Of a DNA stretch of 64,000 nt, positions 54,076-64,000 are shown in pieces; the first letter of the stretch is position 1; each line of letters starts with the position of its first letter. The notes under the pieces were generated by a model. It worked only from the letters and a program-made list of their open reading frames with translations. It searched no databases and was not told the DNA's origin. Made by a program: the position numbers and the translations under genes. The stretch comes from Rhipidocladum racemiflorum (taxonomy: Eukaryota > Streptophyta > Magnoliopsida > Poales > Poaceae), in contig CM070580.1 in assembly GCA_036346355.1 (NCBI GenBank), forward strand, positions 31,888,874-31,952,873, in the 5' to 3' direction.

Positions 54076-55045
54076 ATCTTTCCTAGTATATTAAGCTTCC
54101 AGAGCTTCTCCCATACTTTGTTATCACCAGCTCCGCCTGCATGGCCATTAACATTACTTTGTCGGTCAAATTTATGTGTCCACTGGAGATGATAGGCCGA
54201 CCTAACAGAGAACAACCCCTTCTTAGTATGGTGCCATGCTACACAGTCCTCTCTTCCTGGTGCAATAGGAATTTGTAGGATGGAGTGTGCATCAGCTGAC
54301 CAGAACAAATCATTAATCAAGTCTTCATCCCAACTTCCATCCACTGGGTTTACCAATTCATTCACTGTCCTTACTAAGTTATTGCCCCACGGCGTCTGAA
54401 CCTTCAGGTTATGGCTCATTGGGATCCAGTTATCTTCCCAGATATCAATCTGAGATCCATCTCCAACCCACCAAAATAATATCTAGCAACCACGCTTGAA
54501 ACATTGTAACCCTGCTAGTATGCTTTGCCATGTGTATGAACTCCCACCTTTTAGTTTAGCATTCAGAAGCTTACCATCAAAATAATATCTAGCTCTCAAA
54601 GACCTAGCACAAAGTGACTATGGTTTACTCAAGAGCCTCCATACCTGTTTCGCCAACAATGCAATATTAAAGCTTTGCAAATATCGGAAACCCATACCAC
54701 CTCTAGATTTAGGTATGCATAGCTTCCACGAAGCACTCCAATGGATTCTCTTATGTTCATCATCATCACCCCACCAGAATTTAGAGATGGCATCGGATAT
54801 CCCTTTACAGATGTTTACCGGGATTTGAACACCATCATAGCATAGACTGGCACGGCCTGAGCAATGGATTTGATGAGGACCTCCTTCCCTCCCATACTAA
54901 GCAATTTTTCCTTCCATCCCCTTATTTTGGTTCTGACCCGATCAACTAGATGCCGAAAATAGTCGCTTCTATCTGCCCCCCCCCCCCGGGCCGGTAATCC
55001 CAGATACTTATCATCTAGGGATTCATCCATAATATTCAGTTTAAG

Positions 55046-55913
55046 TGATTATTTTGAATTTCAGTTAATGAGCCATCGTCGAGTCGAGCCTCATTAATAT
55101 TTTTTCGTTCAAAATAAATTTATTTCAATTGTAAACTTATTAATTATTATAATCGAAGCAATTTTAATTTGAACCTTAACAATCTTTTTTGCCAGCCCGA
55201 TCCTTAGGGGATCTTAGGGATATGCATGTTTATTATTTTCCTAACTATGCAGATAATTGGCATACGTTCTCTGAAGATCCACTTTGCCTGGGTTCAGTGC
55301 CATAAAACATATATCTGTATAGTGTCCTACGAAGATGCTGCTCGGCTTGCCTAAATATATATGCACGTTGTGCAGTGGTTGGCACAAGCGTACGTAGGTG
55401 GAGCAGTATCATAATGTGATGGTGCGATCCCGCACACACCTAGCATGATCAATTTCCTTCATATGTAATAAATTGACGAGAACATCTCATGACTTAACTC
55501 TTAAAGCTGAAGGAATTGCTAGTCGCTCCTAGTGCCATGTTATTTTTTTACGAAAAGGCTCCACAAATTCCGAAAATGCATTGAAACCCTCCCGTTGGCT
55601 CTCTTGCAAAAAAAAAAAAAAAACCCTTCATTGTCCATAAATTCCTCTCAAGCCCTGGATCCCCGTTTTTGCAAAAAAAAAAAAAAAAAAAAAAATCCAT
55701 AAATTTCATTAAATCTTGTTCTCCTTTACTGTTTCTACGAAATAAACCCCCCGAATTCTGAAATTGTGATTATTTTAGTTTTTTTTACATTTGTGTAGGT
55801 TTTATCAAAGAAAAAATAACATTCACCGTGGATGTTGATTTTGTCATTTGAACAATCTATCAAAATTTACTCGGCACAAGCGCAACACGTGGCTCAACCT
55901 AGTAGCTCCTTGC
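55046..55913. other. Intergenic spacer with two long A tracts
   Basis: A runs of about 15-17 and 24 bases lie near 55607-55623 and 55674-55695, each followed by CCATAAATT-like words. The pair may be a duplicated short segment. No gene. Confidence 0.5.
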
Positions 55914-55921
55914 CTTGCCAT

Positions 55922-56674
55922 TAGGGATGGCAATCGGGTGCGACGGATACAGGTAGTGCTCGCTCATACCCATGCCCGTCAAACAAAATCTCACCCACAG
56001 GTATACACACGAAGGGTGACGGGTAAAGAATCTTGTACACACCCGTCACTCGTGGGTACCTATTACCCGCGGGTATACCCGTTTATCCGTCACCATCAAT
56101 AATCCTTCCAACCAAAAGGCGCTAAGAGGTAATGAGCAATGGTACCAATACAATCCCTTTGATGAAATTGTAGGAATCAACTACATTATGTGGATTGAAG
56201 AATGATTATCAATTATTCAAAATTTCAAATGCACATAGGGATAAAAATTAAAATAACGCATACAGACAAATGACACACGAATGTTCAAGTTTAACAATTA
56301 AAATAAAAATATTTCAGAGTCATCACACATACTCAAATTCAATAATTAAAATAGAAACAATTTATTAATCATCATACACATTACAAATCGCTCATCACAG
56401 CATCATCAATAACAAATTACTAATATAAGGTACCACAAATTGGGGATCAAGGGGCCAACTAGACGTCTATTGTGGCCCACATGTTTGTAGAAGGTGGCGA
56501 GTAATCGAACGGAACAGGAACGGGTGGAGCTCCCCCATACCTATACCCGTTTACCCGTCGAGTAAAGTTTGACCCCTATAAACATACCCGCGGACAACAA
56601 AAGAAGAACATGCCCACCTGTATTAGTATTTTACCCGCAGGTACACGGGTAATCGGGTAAGATTGCCATCCCTA
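55922..56674. mobile_element. Non-autonomous hAT element (753 bp)
   Basis: Ends TAGGGATGGCAATCGGG and the inverse of TAGGGATGGCAATCTTACC; flanks CTTGCCAT (55914-55921) and CTTTCCAT (56675-56682) match at 7 of 8. CGGGTA/TACCCG words repeat throughout the ends. No coding sequence. Confidence 0.9.
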
Positions 56675-56682
56675 CTTTCCAT

Positions 56683-57118
56683 GCAGGTAGTCTGTGAGAT
56701 TTTTGTACATGGAAAAAATTAATTATTTGGCCCGTTTTACCTTTATCATTGATGATTTGTACCATCATATCTATCTGATATGCTGCCTCTGGACCCACAT
56801 ATCAGTTGCTCCGACAAATAATCAAATCTCCTGCTTTACATCTCAGGATCAATCATGCCCGTTCGTGCAATAAGTTACTAGTAGTTAGCAAGAGCAATGG
56901 ATTTATTTATCCGGCCGGCCTTGTGAGTAAGCAAGTACACGTTGAGTGCTACGTAGGTACGACCAGTCAGTCAACTATCATGGCGACGATGAGAATGAAT
57001 GCATTATATATGCAACCGACATTCGTCCATCAAATACACATGCATTCGTGTGCTAGTACCGTACGGTATGCAAGTGGCATATATTCTCTACGGTCGTACA
57101 CACATAATATTAAATAAA
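56683..57118. other. Intergenic spacer, no gene recognised
   Basis: No supported feature. A 103-codon open frame at 56806-57117 lacks homology and coding character. Confidence 0.4.
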
Positions 57119-57379
57119 TAGAGTTTTTATCATCTTAGAATATGCCGTGAGCTGCCACTAAATTACCTTTAAACTCTTACCTCTCGCCCACCCTTTAAAC
57201 ATGTGATACATCTTGATACTAGCTCAAAGTATATTTTCAGTACATCTTAAAGATGCTAAAAAGTCTCCTAAATAAAATTAGAGTTTTTACCATCCTTAAG
57301 AGGTACCACCAAATTGCTACTAAACTCTTATACCTTTCGGTACCTCTACAGTTTAGACTTTTGGTAAATCTTGATACTA
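57119..57379. repeat. Diverged direct repeat, two copies of about 100 bp
   Basis: 57119-57221 and 57281-57379 both run from AGAGTTTTTA to CTTGATACTA with CCACTAAA/CTACTAAACTCTTA in the middle. They are separated by 59 bp. Confidence 0.65.
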
Positions 57380-57381
57380 AG

Positions 57382-57610
57382 ACCCTATTTAGCAGAGTTT
57401 CAGATCTTAGCTCCACCTCAGATCTGAAACTTGTACACCAAAATAAATTGAATTAAGTTTATATTTTTATTCTAAAATATACACAAGATGATCCACCTAA
57501 ACACTCTTAATATACCCACAGCTCCAGCTCTACGGATCTGATGATGCTAGAAATACCAACCTCTACAAGATCTATAGATTTGATAAAGCTTGAGTTATGC
57601 CAAACAGAGT
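57382..57610. mobile_element. Probable MITE
   Basis: Left end ACCCTATTTAGCA and inverted right end ACTCTGTTTGGCA match at 10 of 13 positions. Inside are CAGATCT/AGATCT words. About 230 bp, non-coding. Confidence 0.5.
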
Positions 57611-58429
57611 TTAAAACTCGATATATAATCTGGTACCATCGCAGGACGGCAAAGAGTCAAATGAAACACACTCGGCCACCACCACGTGTAAGATTCCCCA
57701 GGCTCTAGCTAATCGGATGCTTGCTTGCTGTCTACTCGATCTGGAGCGACCACTGATGGTCAGATTTTAATCAGATGTGCGAGAAGAATTTGAAGACAAG
57801 GAAAGTGAGGACACGCAAAAGGCGGAGCTGGCGCTGCCATCAGCGAGCGAGCGAGCGAGCGACACAGGCAGCGGATGCCTGACAAGAGGGAGGGAGTGGT
57901 TCGGGGCAGTTGGGTTGTGTACTTGTGTGTGTGCTGGAACGGTTGGCCTCGCCGTGGGCATCAAATAGTGGTATAGACGGTAGCTGTTTACAGTATATCT
58001 TCATGTCATCTACAGACAGTACTAAAGATAATTTATACAATATACTGTCTATATAGTTGTCTGTAATGATCTCTCATATTATTAATAGACTGTCTGTACA
58101 ATAGTATACGCACTATAAAATTATCTATAAGGCTATCTGTTAAATAGTAGACAACATATTTCTCTCACTTCCCTCTCTCTCCTCCACATCACCCAAAATC
58201 TGATGTGACATACCCTTAGGTTATTCCCAGTGCATAGTTTTATTTCCCAGTTTCCAAGAGTGTCACATCAGCTTTTGTTTAGGTAACAGTGTATCTCAGG
58301 TTTTATTCAAATGAAACTCACCCACCTCCAATGAAACTCTTTCTATCTCTCTCTTCATAATTATCTTGTCATATCACCAAACATGATGATGTGTCACATC
58401 ATTTAATGAAAATAAAATCCCTACTGTAA
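57611..58429. other. Spacer with short repeats, no gene recognised
   Basis: GCGA tetranucleotide run at about 57843-57862. At 57965-58150 there are repeated CTGTCTGTA/ACAGACAG words. From 58203 there is MITE-like DNA (CCCAGTGCATAGTTT, CACATCAGCTTTTGTTTAG), related words of which recur near 59018-59050. Confidence 0.45.
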
Positions 58430-58636
58430 GAGCATCTCCAACAGATCCCAAAACTTATTCCTAAAATCATTTTTTAGGAACAAATGAAAAAATTACCACC
58501 CCAACAGTTACCCTATCGGAATCCCAATATCTCTGCACGCCCAAAAACTCCTGCCGAAGTGGCCAGATATTGGACGCTCGTGTGTTTTCCCAATCACTAT
58601 TTTTGGAGGAAAAATGGGAACTGTTGGAGAATAGCC
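58430..58636. mobile_element. MITE, Tourist/Harbinger-like
   Basis: Left end GAGCATCTCCAACAGATCCC and inverted right end with CTCCAACAGTTCCC share the central CTCCAACAG; TAA precedes the left end. Non-coding, about 207 bp. Ends resemble but differ from the GACCATCTCCAA family. Confidence 0.6.
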
Positions 58637-59165
58637 TTTTTTTAAGACCCAAAAACTTTAGAAAGCTCCCAATCCAAGGTTATTGGGAGTGAAATTATAG
58701 GAAACTCCAACCCATAGTTTCCATGACCAGTGTCTACAGGGGAAAAAAGTAATAAATCAATGTATAGTTTCATAACCCATAGTTTCCATAAGCAGTGTCT
58801 AGAGGAGAGAGAGAGAGCGCAATAAACTAATGCATGAGCAATAAACTAATGCATGAGCAATAAACCAATGCATGCACCACAAACGCACCTTGATCAGCGC
58901 GCAGAAACCTTCAATGCAGATTTTGCTGGTTTCTTGCGCTTTGGTGCCCGTGTCAACCCAGTTTCTTGCATGAGACATGGTTTCTTTGTTTTTCCTTCTC
59001 TCACTTCCTTAATTCCTATGCCACATCAGATTTTTGTTTAGTTGGCAACGTAATTAATTCTATGGACACTAGCTGAGGTGGAGAGTTGAAAATACCCTTA
59101 TAAACAGCTGACATGTACCATTATAGATGCCCTGAACTTTCCGCGAGCCTCCCTCGCGCCGTTTC
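58637..59165. other. Upstream region of the kinase gene
   Basis: Contains two copies of AACCCATAGTTTCCAT (about 58708 and 58778), a GA run (about 58803-58817) and a 19-bp tandem repeat (58819-58874). This is MITE-derived DNA close to the promoter. Confidence 0.5.
58819..58874. repeat. Three tandem 19-bp repeats
   Basis: GCAATAAACTAATGCATGA starts at 58819, 58838 and 58857 (last copy with one change and a shorter end). It lies about 300 bp upstream of the kinase TATA box. Confidence 0.85.
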
Positions 59166-59174
59166 TATATATAT
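59166..59174 (+). promoter_or_regulatory. TATA box of the kinase gene
   Basis: TATATATAT lies 175 bp upstream of the start codon, with a C-rich stretch (CCACC, CACCGCCACC) just downstream that fits a transcription start near 59200. Confidence 0.7.
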
Positions 59175-59348
59175 CATCCGACGCCTCCCCCACCACGTTA
59201 ACCACCGCCACCCATCTCAGGTCATTCCTTCCCCACGCGCAGCGCAGGGCTAGCTAGTAGCTTCAGCCAGTAGCAGGTAGCAGCCCATCCGATACCCGTG
59301 CCCGTACGCACGGGATCTTTGGCTGGTTTGGGTGCTCCGCCGCGCGCG

Positions 59349-61122
59349 ATGCCGAGGCCGTGGAGACCGGTGCTGGCGTCGGCGACCAACTGCTGCGCGG
59401 CCGAGGACGCCGTGGTGGCGGCCGACGCCGGCGCGGGGCTCGAGCGCTGCCGCCGCTCGCAGTCGGAGTTCTCGCGCCGGCTCGCCTCCTTCCGCCGGCT
59501 CTCCTCCACGACCAACAGCCCCGCGACGACCGCGGACGGGAAGGACGGGGACGACGAGGAGGAGGCCGGGGGGATGGGCGTGGGCCCGCTGCAGCTGCAC
59601 TCCTTCAGCCTCGGTGAGCTGCGCGCCGTCACGCACGACTTCTCCAGCAGCTACCTGCTCGGGGAGGGCGGTTTCGGGACCGTGCACAAGGGCTTCGTCG
59701 ACGCCGGCATGCGGCCCGGGCTCGAGCCCCAGCCCGTCGCCGTCAAGCAGCTCAACGTCGCCGGCCTCCAGGGCCACAGGGAGTGGCTGGTAATATACGT
59801 GCTTCCTCAATCGATTCTTGCTTTTCTTCCTAGTTACTAGTTCCTAGTTCCTACTAGCTAGTAGTGGTACTCCCTCTGTTTCACAGTAGAAGCTAGTCTG
59901 CACTTCATCGTACGACACGAATCAAAAACGAAGATTTACGTTGTGAGATGAAGAGAGTAGTACTTAACGGGATCGATGTTCCATCAATGGGCAGGCCGAG
60001 GTGATCTTCCTTGGGAAGTTCCGGCACCCGCACCTGGTGAAGCTCCTGGGCTACTGCTGCGAGGACGAGGAGCGCCTCCTCGTCTACGAGTTCATGCAGC
60101 GCGGCAGCCTCGAGAACCACCTCTTCAAGAGTAAGTAGCTAGGCAGTATTAATTCTACGTACGTCTCATCGATCGATCCCATGCACGCACGCCGTGCGAG
60201 CGGCATCGATCGATCGGCATGTACATGCGCGCGTGAATTGATCGATCCATCTGCGCGTACGTACGCAGAGATATCGGCGACGCTGCCGTGGGGCACGAGG
60301 CTGCAGGTCGCCCTCGGCGCCGCCAAGGGGCTCGCCTTCCTCCACGGCGCCAAGAAGCCCGTCATCTACCGCGACTTCAAGGCCTCCAACATCCTCCTCG
60401 ACACGGTATGTTGGCACCTGCTTTTCTTGCACGCATTTGGATCAATTAAGAACTATGGAGTGATTATTAAGAACAATTGGATCAAACGATCAGCGCTGTA
60501 CGTGACGACATGCATGATTTAACTCGATCAGGAATTCACGGCGAAGCTGTCGGACTTCGGGCTGGCGAAGATGGGTCCGGAGGGGGAGGACACGCACGTG
60601 ACCACCCGCGTGATGGGCACCCACGGCTACGCGGCGCCGGAGTACGTCATGACGGGCCACCTCACGATGAAGAGCGACGTGTACAGCTACGGCGTCGTGC
60701 TGCTCGAGCTCCTCACCGGGCGCCACGCCCTGGAGCCCGTCCGCGGCAAGAGCGGGCACGCCGAGCAGCACGTCAAGCTCGTCGACTGGACGCGGCCCTA
60801 CCTCGCTAGCAGCCGCCGCCTGCGCTGCATCATGGACTCCAGGCTCGCGGGCCACTACTCCGTCAAGGGCGCCCGCGCGGTGGCACACCTGGCCGTGCAG
60901 TGCACCAGCACGCAGCCGCGGGACAGACCACGCATGTCCGCCGTCGTCGAGGCGCTCGAGAGGCTGCAGGGGCTCAAGGACATGGCCGTCAGCGTCGGGC
61001 TCTGGCCGACCGCGCCCGTGGCCGGGAGGAACGCCATCTCCGCCAAGATCCGCGCAGAGGTCAAGGTCGCCGGCGCCGGCGCCAGCGCACGGCGGAGGAG
61101 CGCGTCCACCAAGCTGCCTTGA
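59349..61122 (+). CDS. Receptor-like cytoplasmic kinase, RLCK-VII (RIPK/PBL type), four exons
   Basis: Exons are 59349-59789, 59995-60130, 60269-60405 and 60532-61122, all with GT-AG introns, giving 434 residues. I chose ATG 59349 (MPRPWRPVL); the in-frame GTG at 59298 is not a plant start, and the W-R-P opening is usual for the group. Cys15-Cys16 could be palmitoylated to hold the protein at the plasma membrane. Kinase features in order: GEGGFGTVHKG loop (from residue 105), VAVK lysine 133, YRDFK with catalytic Asp228, DFG at 246-248, GTHGYAAPEY near 270. All catalytic residues are present, so it should be active. There is no extracellular or transmembrane part. RLCK-VII kinases pass signals from pattern- and hormone-receptors by phosphorylating partners. 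The N-terminal and C-terminal regions are variable; the tail is basic. Exons are very GC-rich, as in many grass genes. Confidence 0.95.
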
Positions 61123-62518
61123 TTGATTAGCAGGCCCACGTACGACTGCCACGTCGAGTACGTATTGTATGTGCTCGTGTGTATGTATAGAGCTAGATCA
61201 ATTTACGTGGTGATCATCGAGCTTAATTAGTCGTATCCATATGGACTACATATTCAGTTTAGATGCCATGAGGCATGCAGATCACGCATACATGTATCAT
61301 GAACTGTACGTACGAATTACGATACGATCTATCGATTGCTTGCTCATTTCGCACATCATGCATGGTGTGATCGATCGTCTCGCGACTGCTATGAAATTTC
61401 TTTTGCTATAGCTTCTCATAGCATTTCACGCAAGGGCTTGCGCATACTAGTGCTAGTTCAAAGCACCCCAAGAACAAACGAAGCATCATTCGTCTGGTTC
61501 CGCCTTTCGTTTTTAGACCGGGAGCTTCGAAGCAATCGCATCAGAGCTACCCGACATTGCAGTGCCAATCGCGAAGGTGACCTCGCAGGTACACGACGAT
61601 TCCTCAGTTCACAGTTTCACACGGATCGATCGATCAGCACGTCCCTGCCTCTCCACATGTGCGATAATCTTCTTCACCTGCACCTTTCTCCGCGGCTGAA
61701 TCGAGACCGGCCGTCGTCTCCGCCGATCGATCGTTGGCGCCGCACGACAAAAGTCAATCTTATCTTTCGATCGAGATCTTCTGAGGAAGTTTCATCGATC
61801 TTTGCATATACGTGCGGCGATTTTGCTAGACACCTCTCCTTCTGGAATGGGTCGTGGTGGACTCGCGGCCGGCCGGCCGGGGCCAAGCTCTGCCTCCTGC
61901 CTGGCCTGCCTCCCCAGGATGGGGCATCTCGCGACTTGCAGGTCGACCGCAACCGGCGCCATCGCCGTAGACGACGTCGGCATCAGCTGTGCCGCTTGCT
62001 CGGCCGAGCGGGATGCGGATGCCGTTCTACTCTGGCTACGCGCGAGGCGGCGACGGCACGGTAGCGTACGAATTCCCCGCGGCGTTTGGAGAGCGAAAGA
62101 TGCGCGCGACCGAGCTGGGAGGAGACAAATTAGCTAGCGGGAAGACGACGCGCGGATGCGGATCCATCCAGCCATGTACTGCATGCTGTGGCCGCTAGCT
62201 AGCTGCGAGTGGATCTTTCCAATGCCGGAGCGGGACAGCCGGTCGGTTTCTTGACTCGATCCGCACGCAGCCGAGGCAGGTTGATTGATCGATATCGATC
62301 GGCGCTGTTTGGCTGACGCATATTAGCTTGACCCGGCGAGTGGCGACTCGACCTGGCTTCGGTGAGCCCGGTCATATATATCCATCCCCGGCCCTGGCTA
62401 CCTGGATAGTGCGCGATACATTATAAACGGTTGCCCCCGTCGCCGGCAGTTGCGCTCCATGCTGTCCGTACACACAGGTAGGCTTAAATTTCCGCGCAGA
62501 TAGCCCCAAGATAGGTAC
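61123..62518. other. 3' region of the kinase gene and spacer
   Basis: The first few hundred bases are probably 3' untranslated (repeated CATGCATG, TACGTACG and GATCGATC words). From 61560 to 62200 it is GC-rich and open in several frames, but no frame shows a domain, kept start or splice structure. I do not call a gene. Confidence 0.5.
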
Positions 62519-63006
62519 CAGGGTTTCAAATTTCATTCTCATACTAAATCTTATCGCCTACCGAAATCCGAAATTTTGCCGACGTCTCGTAATTTCAGAA
62601 GAAATCCGAATGAAATACAAATCCAGTCAAGTTTCAAAAAAACCAAACTTTGAATCCGGTCAAGATTTAGTCAAATTTCGGTCAAATTTGCCGAGATTTC
62701 GCCGAGATCTCGGCAAGATTTTACGCACCGTCACACTTTGAATTTTTTAGGATTTTTTCAATTTCGCTAGAATTATGATATACTGACTGTCCCACATGAG
62801 AAACGACGTGAAGGATCCAATCCGGTCAAGTTTTAGTCAAATCTCGGTCAAATTTGCTGAGATTTCGGTCAAATTCACCGAGATCTCGGCGAGATTATAT
62901 GTTACTGTAGCACTTTGAAATTCTTTTTAGGGTTTTCTTAATTTCACCAGGATTATGAAACTCGGCGGTTCTGAGATCCGATATTTCGACGAGATTTTGA
63001 ACCTTG
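62519..63006. mobile_element. hAT-like non-autonomous element, same family as 51073-51669
   Basis: Ends CAGGGTTTCAAATTT and the inverse of CAAGGTTCAAAAT; flanks ATAGGTAC and TAGGGTAC differ by one indel and fit a decayed 8-bp target duplication. Repeats GGTCAAATTT and CCGAGATCTCGG words. A module of about 180 bp is present twice (about 62640 and 62815). Confidence 0.7.
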
Positions 63007-63048
63007 TAGGGTACACAAGTTAATTTTTTTTTAAAGTAAATACATTTT

Positions 63049-64000
63049 TATTAATATTAACAAAAAAATAATAAAAAATGAATTTACATATTTAATCACT
63101 TGTCGCCAATTGATGCGGGACAATATACCTGATGACAATTTAATTGGCGACAAAACATTCAGTCGATTCATTTATTGACAAGTTAATAGTCCTATAGGAG
63201 CCTTACAGTTAATTTACTTGGCCAATATTGTTCAATTGGCCAACAATCCTTTGTCATCGAATCGCTTGGCGATATGACCTCGTCGTCATTTCAAATGATG
63301 ATAGAAGATATCTTCTTAGCATGTCGCCAATTGATTTGGCGATACGAGCTTTATCGCTATTTTATTTAGCGATAAAGAACTATTTCTAAAAATCAGCTAT
63401 TTTATTTTTGTAATATTAATAAGAAATTAGTTATTTTTTAAAAAAAATCTACGGAAGTCAAGGCTAAAGGTCTGTTGTCTTTTCATAACACTTTGTTTTG
63501 ACCGAGTAGAAAGAGGGCTCACATCATATACGTACACTCCTATTCACGAAACCCAGGTGTGCACCGTGTACGTGTCCACTGTACACGCTACAAAGGATAG
63601 ATTCATCGATGATTTTTTTAAAAAAATAATATTGACATCTCAGTATTTGAATTGGCGACATAGTGCTTATGGACGTTTGAATTGGCAATATACCTATATC
63701 GCCAATTCAAATGCCGGTAGAAAGCTACTCAAATGGTGGTTGATCTATGTCATCATTCCAATTGGTGATAGAGCTGTGTCGCTAAATGAAATGGTGACAG
63801 AGGCAAGTTGTGTAGATGAATTTTTTTAAATAATACACACGAAATCCAAAATTAAAAAAATAATATAACGAAAAGAAAAGTTACAGAAGTCAAGGCTATA
63901 TCATCAATTCATTTGGCAATATGAGCTTATCGCTATTTTATTTGGCGATAAAGAATTATTTCTAAAAATCAACTATTTTTTATTTTTGTAATATTAATAA
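63049..64000. repeat. Repeat-rich element running off the right edge
   Basis: Words such as AATTGGCGACA, TTGGCGATA and their inverse TCGCCAATT occur at least ten times (63108-63955). A stretch of about 75 bp at 63351-63425 recurs at 63930-64000 (both contain GCGATAAAGAA, TATTTCTAAAAATCA and GTAATATTAATAA). An inverted form of the last part opens the region at 63049-63085. Dense short words of this kind are typical of CACTA or foldback ends, but no terminus is visible. No gene. Confidence 0.55.

Larger units (their letters stand above)
51762..55030 (-). pseudogene. LINE ORF2 fragment: RT end, zf-RVT and RNase H
   Basis: 55030-54815 reads DKYLGLPARGG and IRGWKEKLLSMGGKEVLIKS, the RT thumb region. 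54419-54076 and 52703-52266 form the zf-RVT linker (FSVRSAYHL, FGWRVLNGMIPCRGIL, HLMFMCERVKEKW). 52238-51762 is an RNase H domain (VNVDAAFDANSGKGSTG, EAHALKQGLALA, QTDCMLVVE, REANQVAHELVR). Frameshifts occur at about 54815-54420 and near 52600 and 52250, so it is not functional. A poly-C run at about 54978-54988 may cause one of them. Confidence 0.85.
51729..55045 (-). mobile_element. L1-type LINE, 5' truncated, interrupted by a hAT element
   Basis: On the - strand the element runs from the end of the reverse transcriptase (55030) through a linker zinc finger to an RNase H domain and ends in a short A tract (51739-51731). The hAT at 52712-54075 splits it. Removing the hAT and one target copy restores LGKIKIFGWRVL in frame. 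The 5' part with endonuclease and most of the polymerase is missing. Confidence 0.85.

Noticed and set aside
59298..59351. Upstream start for the kinase at 59298
   Set aside because: The codon there is GTG. The first ATG in frame is 59349 and gives the usual N-terminus. The same reasoning moved the starts of copia gag (10056), Harbinger ORF1 (33119) and its transposase (48502).
59222..61152. Long open frames on the - strand and in other + frames across the kinase gene
   Set aside because: They are shadows of very GC-rich exons and show no domains. The spliced + strand frame explains the region.
61336..62198. GC-rich open frames after the kinase gene
   Set aside because: Three or more frames overlap without domain, start context or splice support. 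I cannot tell a gene from chance here.

Overview
The window is nuclear DNA from a grass. The evidence is an RLCK-VII kinase gene with GC-rich exons, a captured Aux/IAA fragment of grass type, a nuclear copy of plastid atpI, and dense grass-style transposon layering. Species cannot be decided from the sequence. Almost everything between 1 and 57 kb is transposable element. The only intact host gene I can support is a receptor-like cytoplasmic kinase at 59349-61122 (+).

Layout. 1-3592: right-hand part of a hAT-like element with a five-exon DUF659 transposase. 4200-5932: a Harbinger-type MITE, a foldback element and a degenerate hAT-like repeat. 6120-20107: a second hAT-like element split by a 10.2-kb Ty1/copia element (8177-18337, target duplication ACATT). 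20226-21802: a degenerate hAT-like repeat split by an 860-bp CACTA element (target duplication ATA) that carries two 5S rRNA-derived modules. 22.5-23.0 kb: a plastid atpI insertion interrupted by a MITE. 23958-25356 (-): an elongin-B-like gene copy broken by an 8-bp duplication.

27.8-51.1 kb is a stack of nested insertions. Remains of a + strand copia element (gag at 27.8 kb, reverse transcriptase at 50.5 kb) flank a - strand copia element. That element is interrupted at its gag/zinc-knuckle region by a 17.8-kb PIF/Harbinger element (30941-48786, target duplication TTA). The Harbinger encodes a Myb/SANT-like ORF1, a DDE transposase with one in-frame stop, and an unrecognised acidic ORF. It is itself interrupted by a 12.6-kb Ty3/gypsy element (34451-47098, target duplication CAGGG). 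A single deletion explains the missing middle of the two copia elements.

51.7-55.0 kb (-) is an L1-type LINE. It is interrupted by a 1364-bp hAT element (52712-54075, target duplication ATCTTTCC) that carries a piece of an Aux/IAA gene. 55.9-58.9 kb holds small non-autonomous elements in front of the kinase gene. 62.5-64.0 kb holds another hAT-like repeat and a repeat-rich element that runs off the window.

Most old element genes are broken by frameshifts. In several pairs of LTRs the differences are many small indels concentrated in GC-rich stretches, so some frameshifts could be sequence errors rather than true decay.
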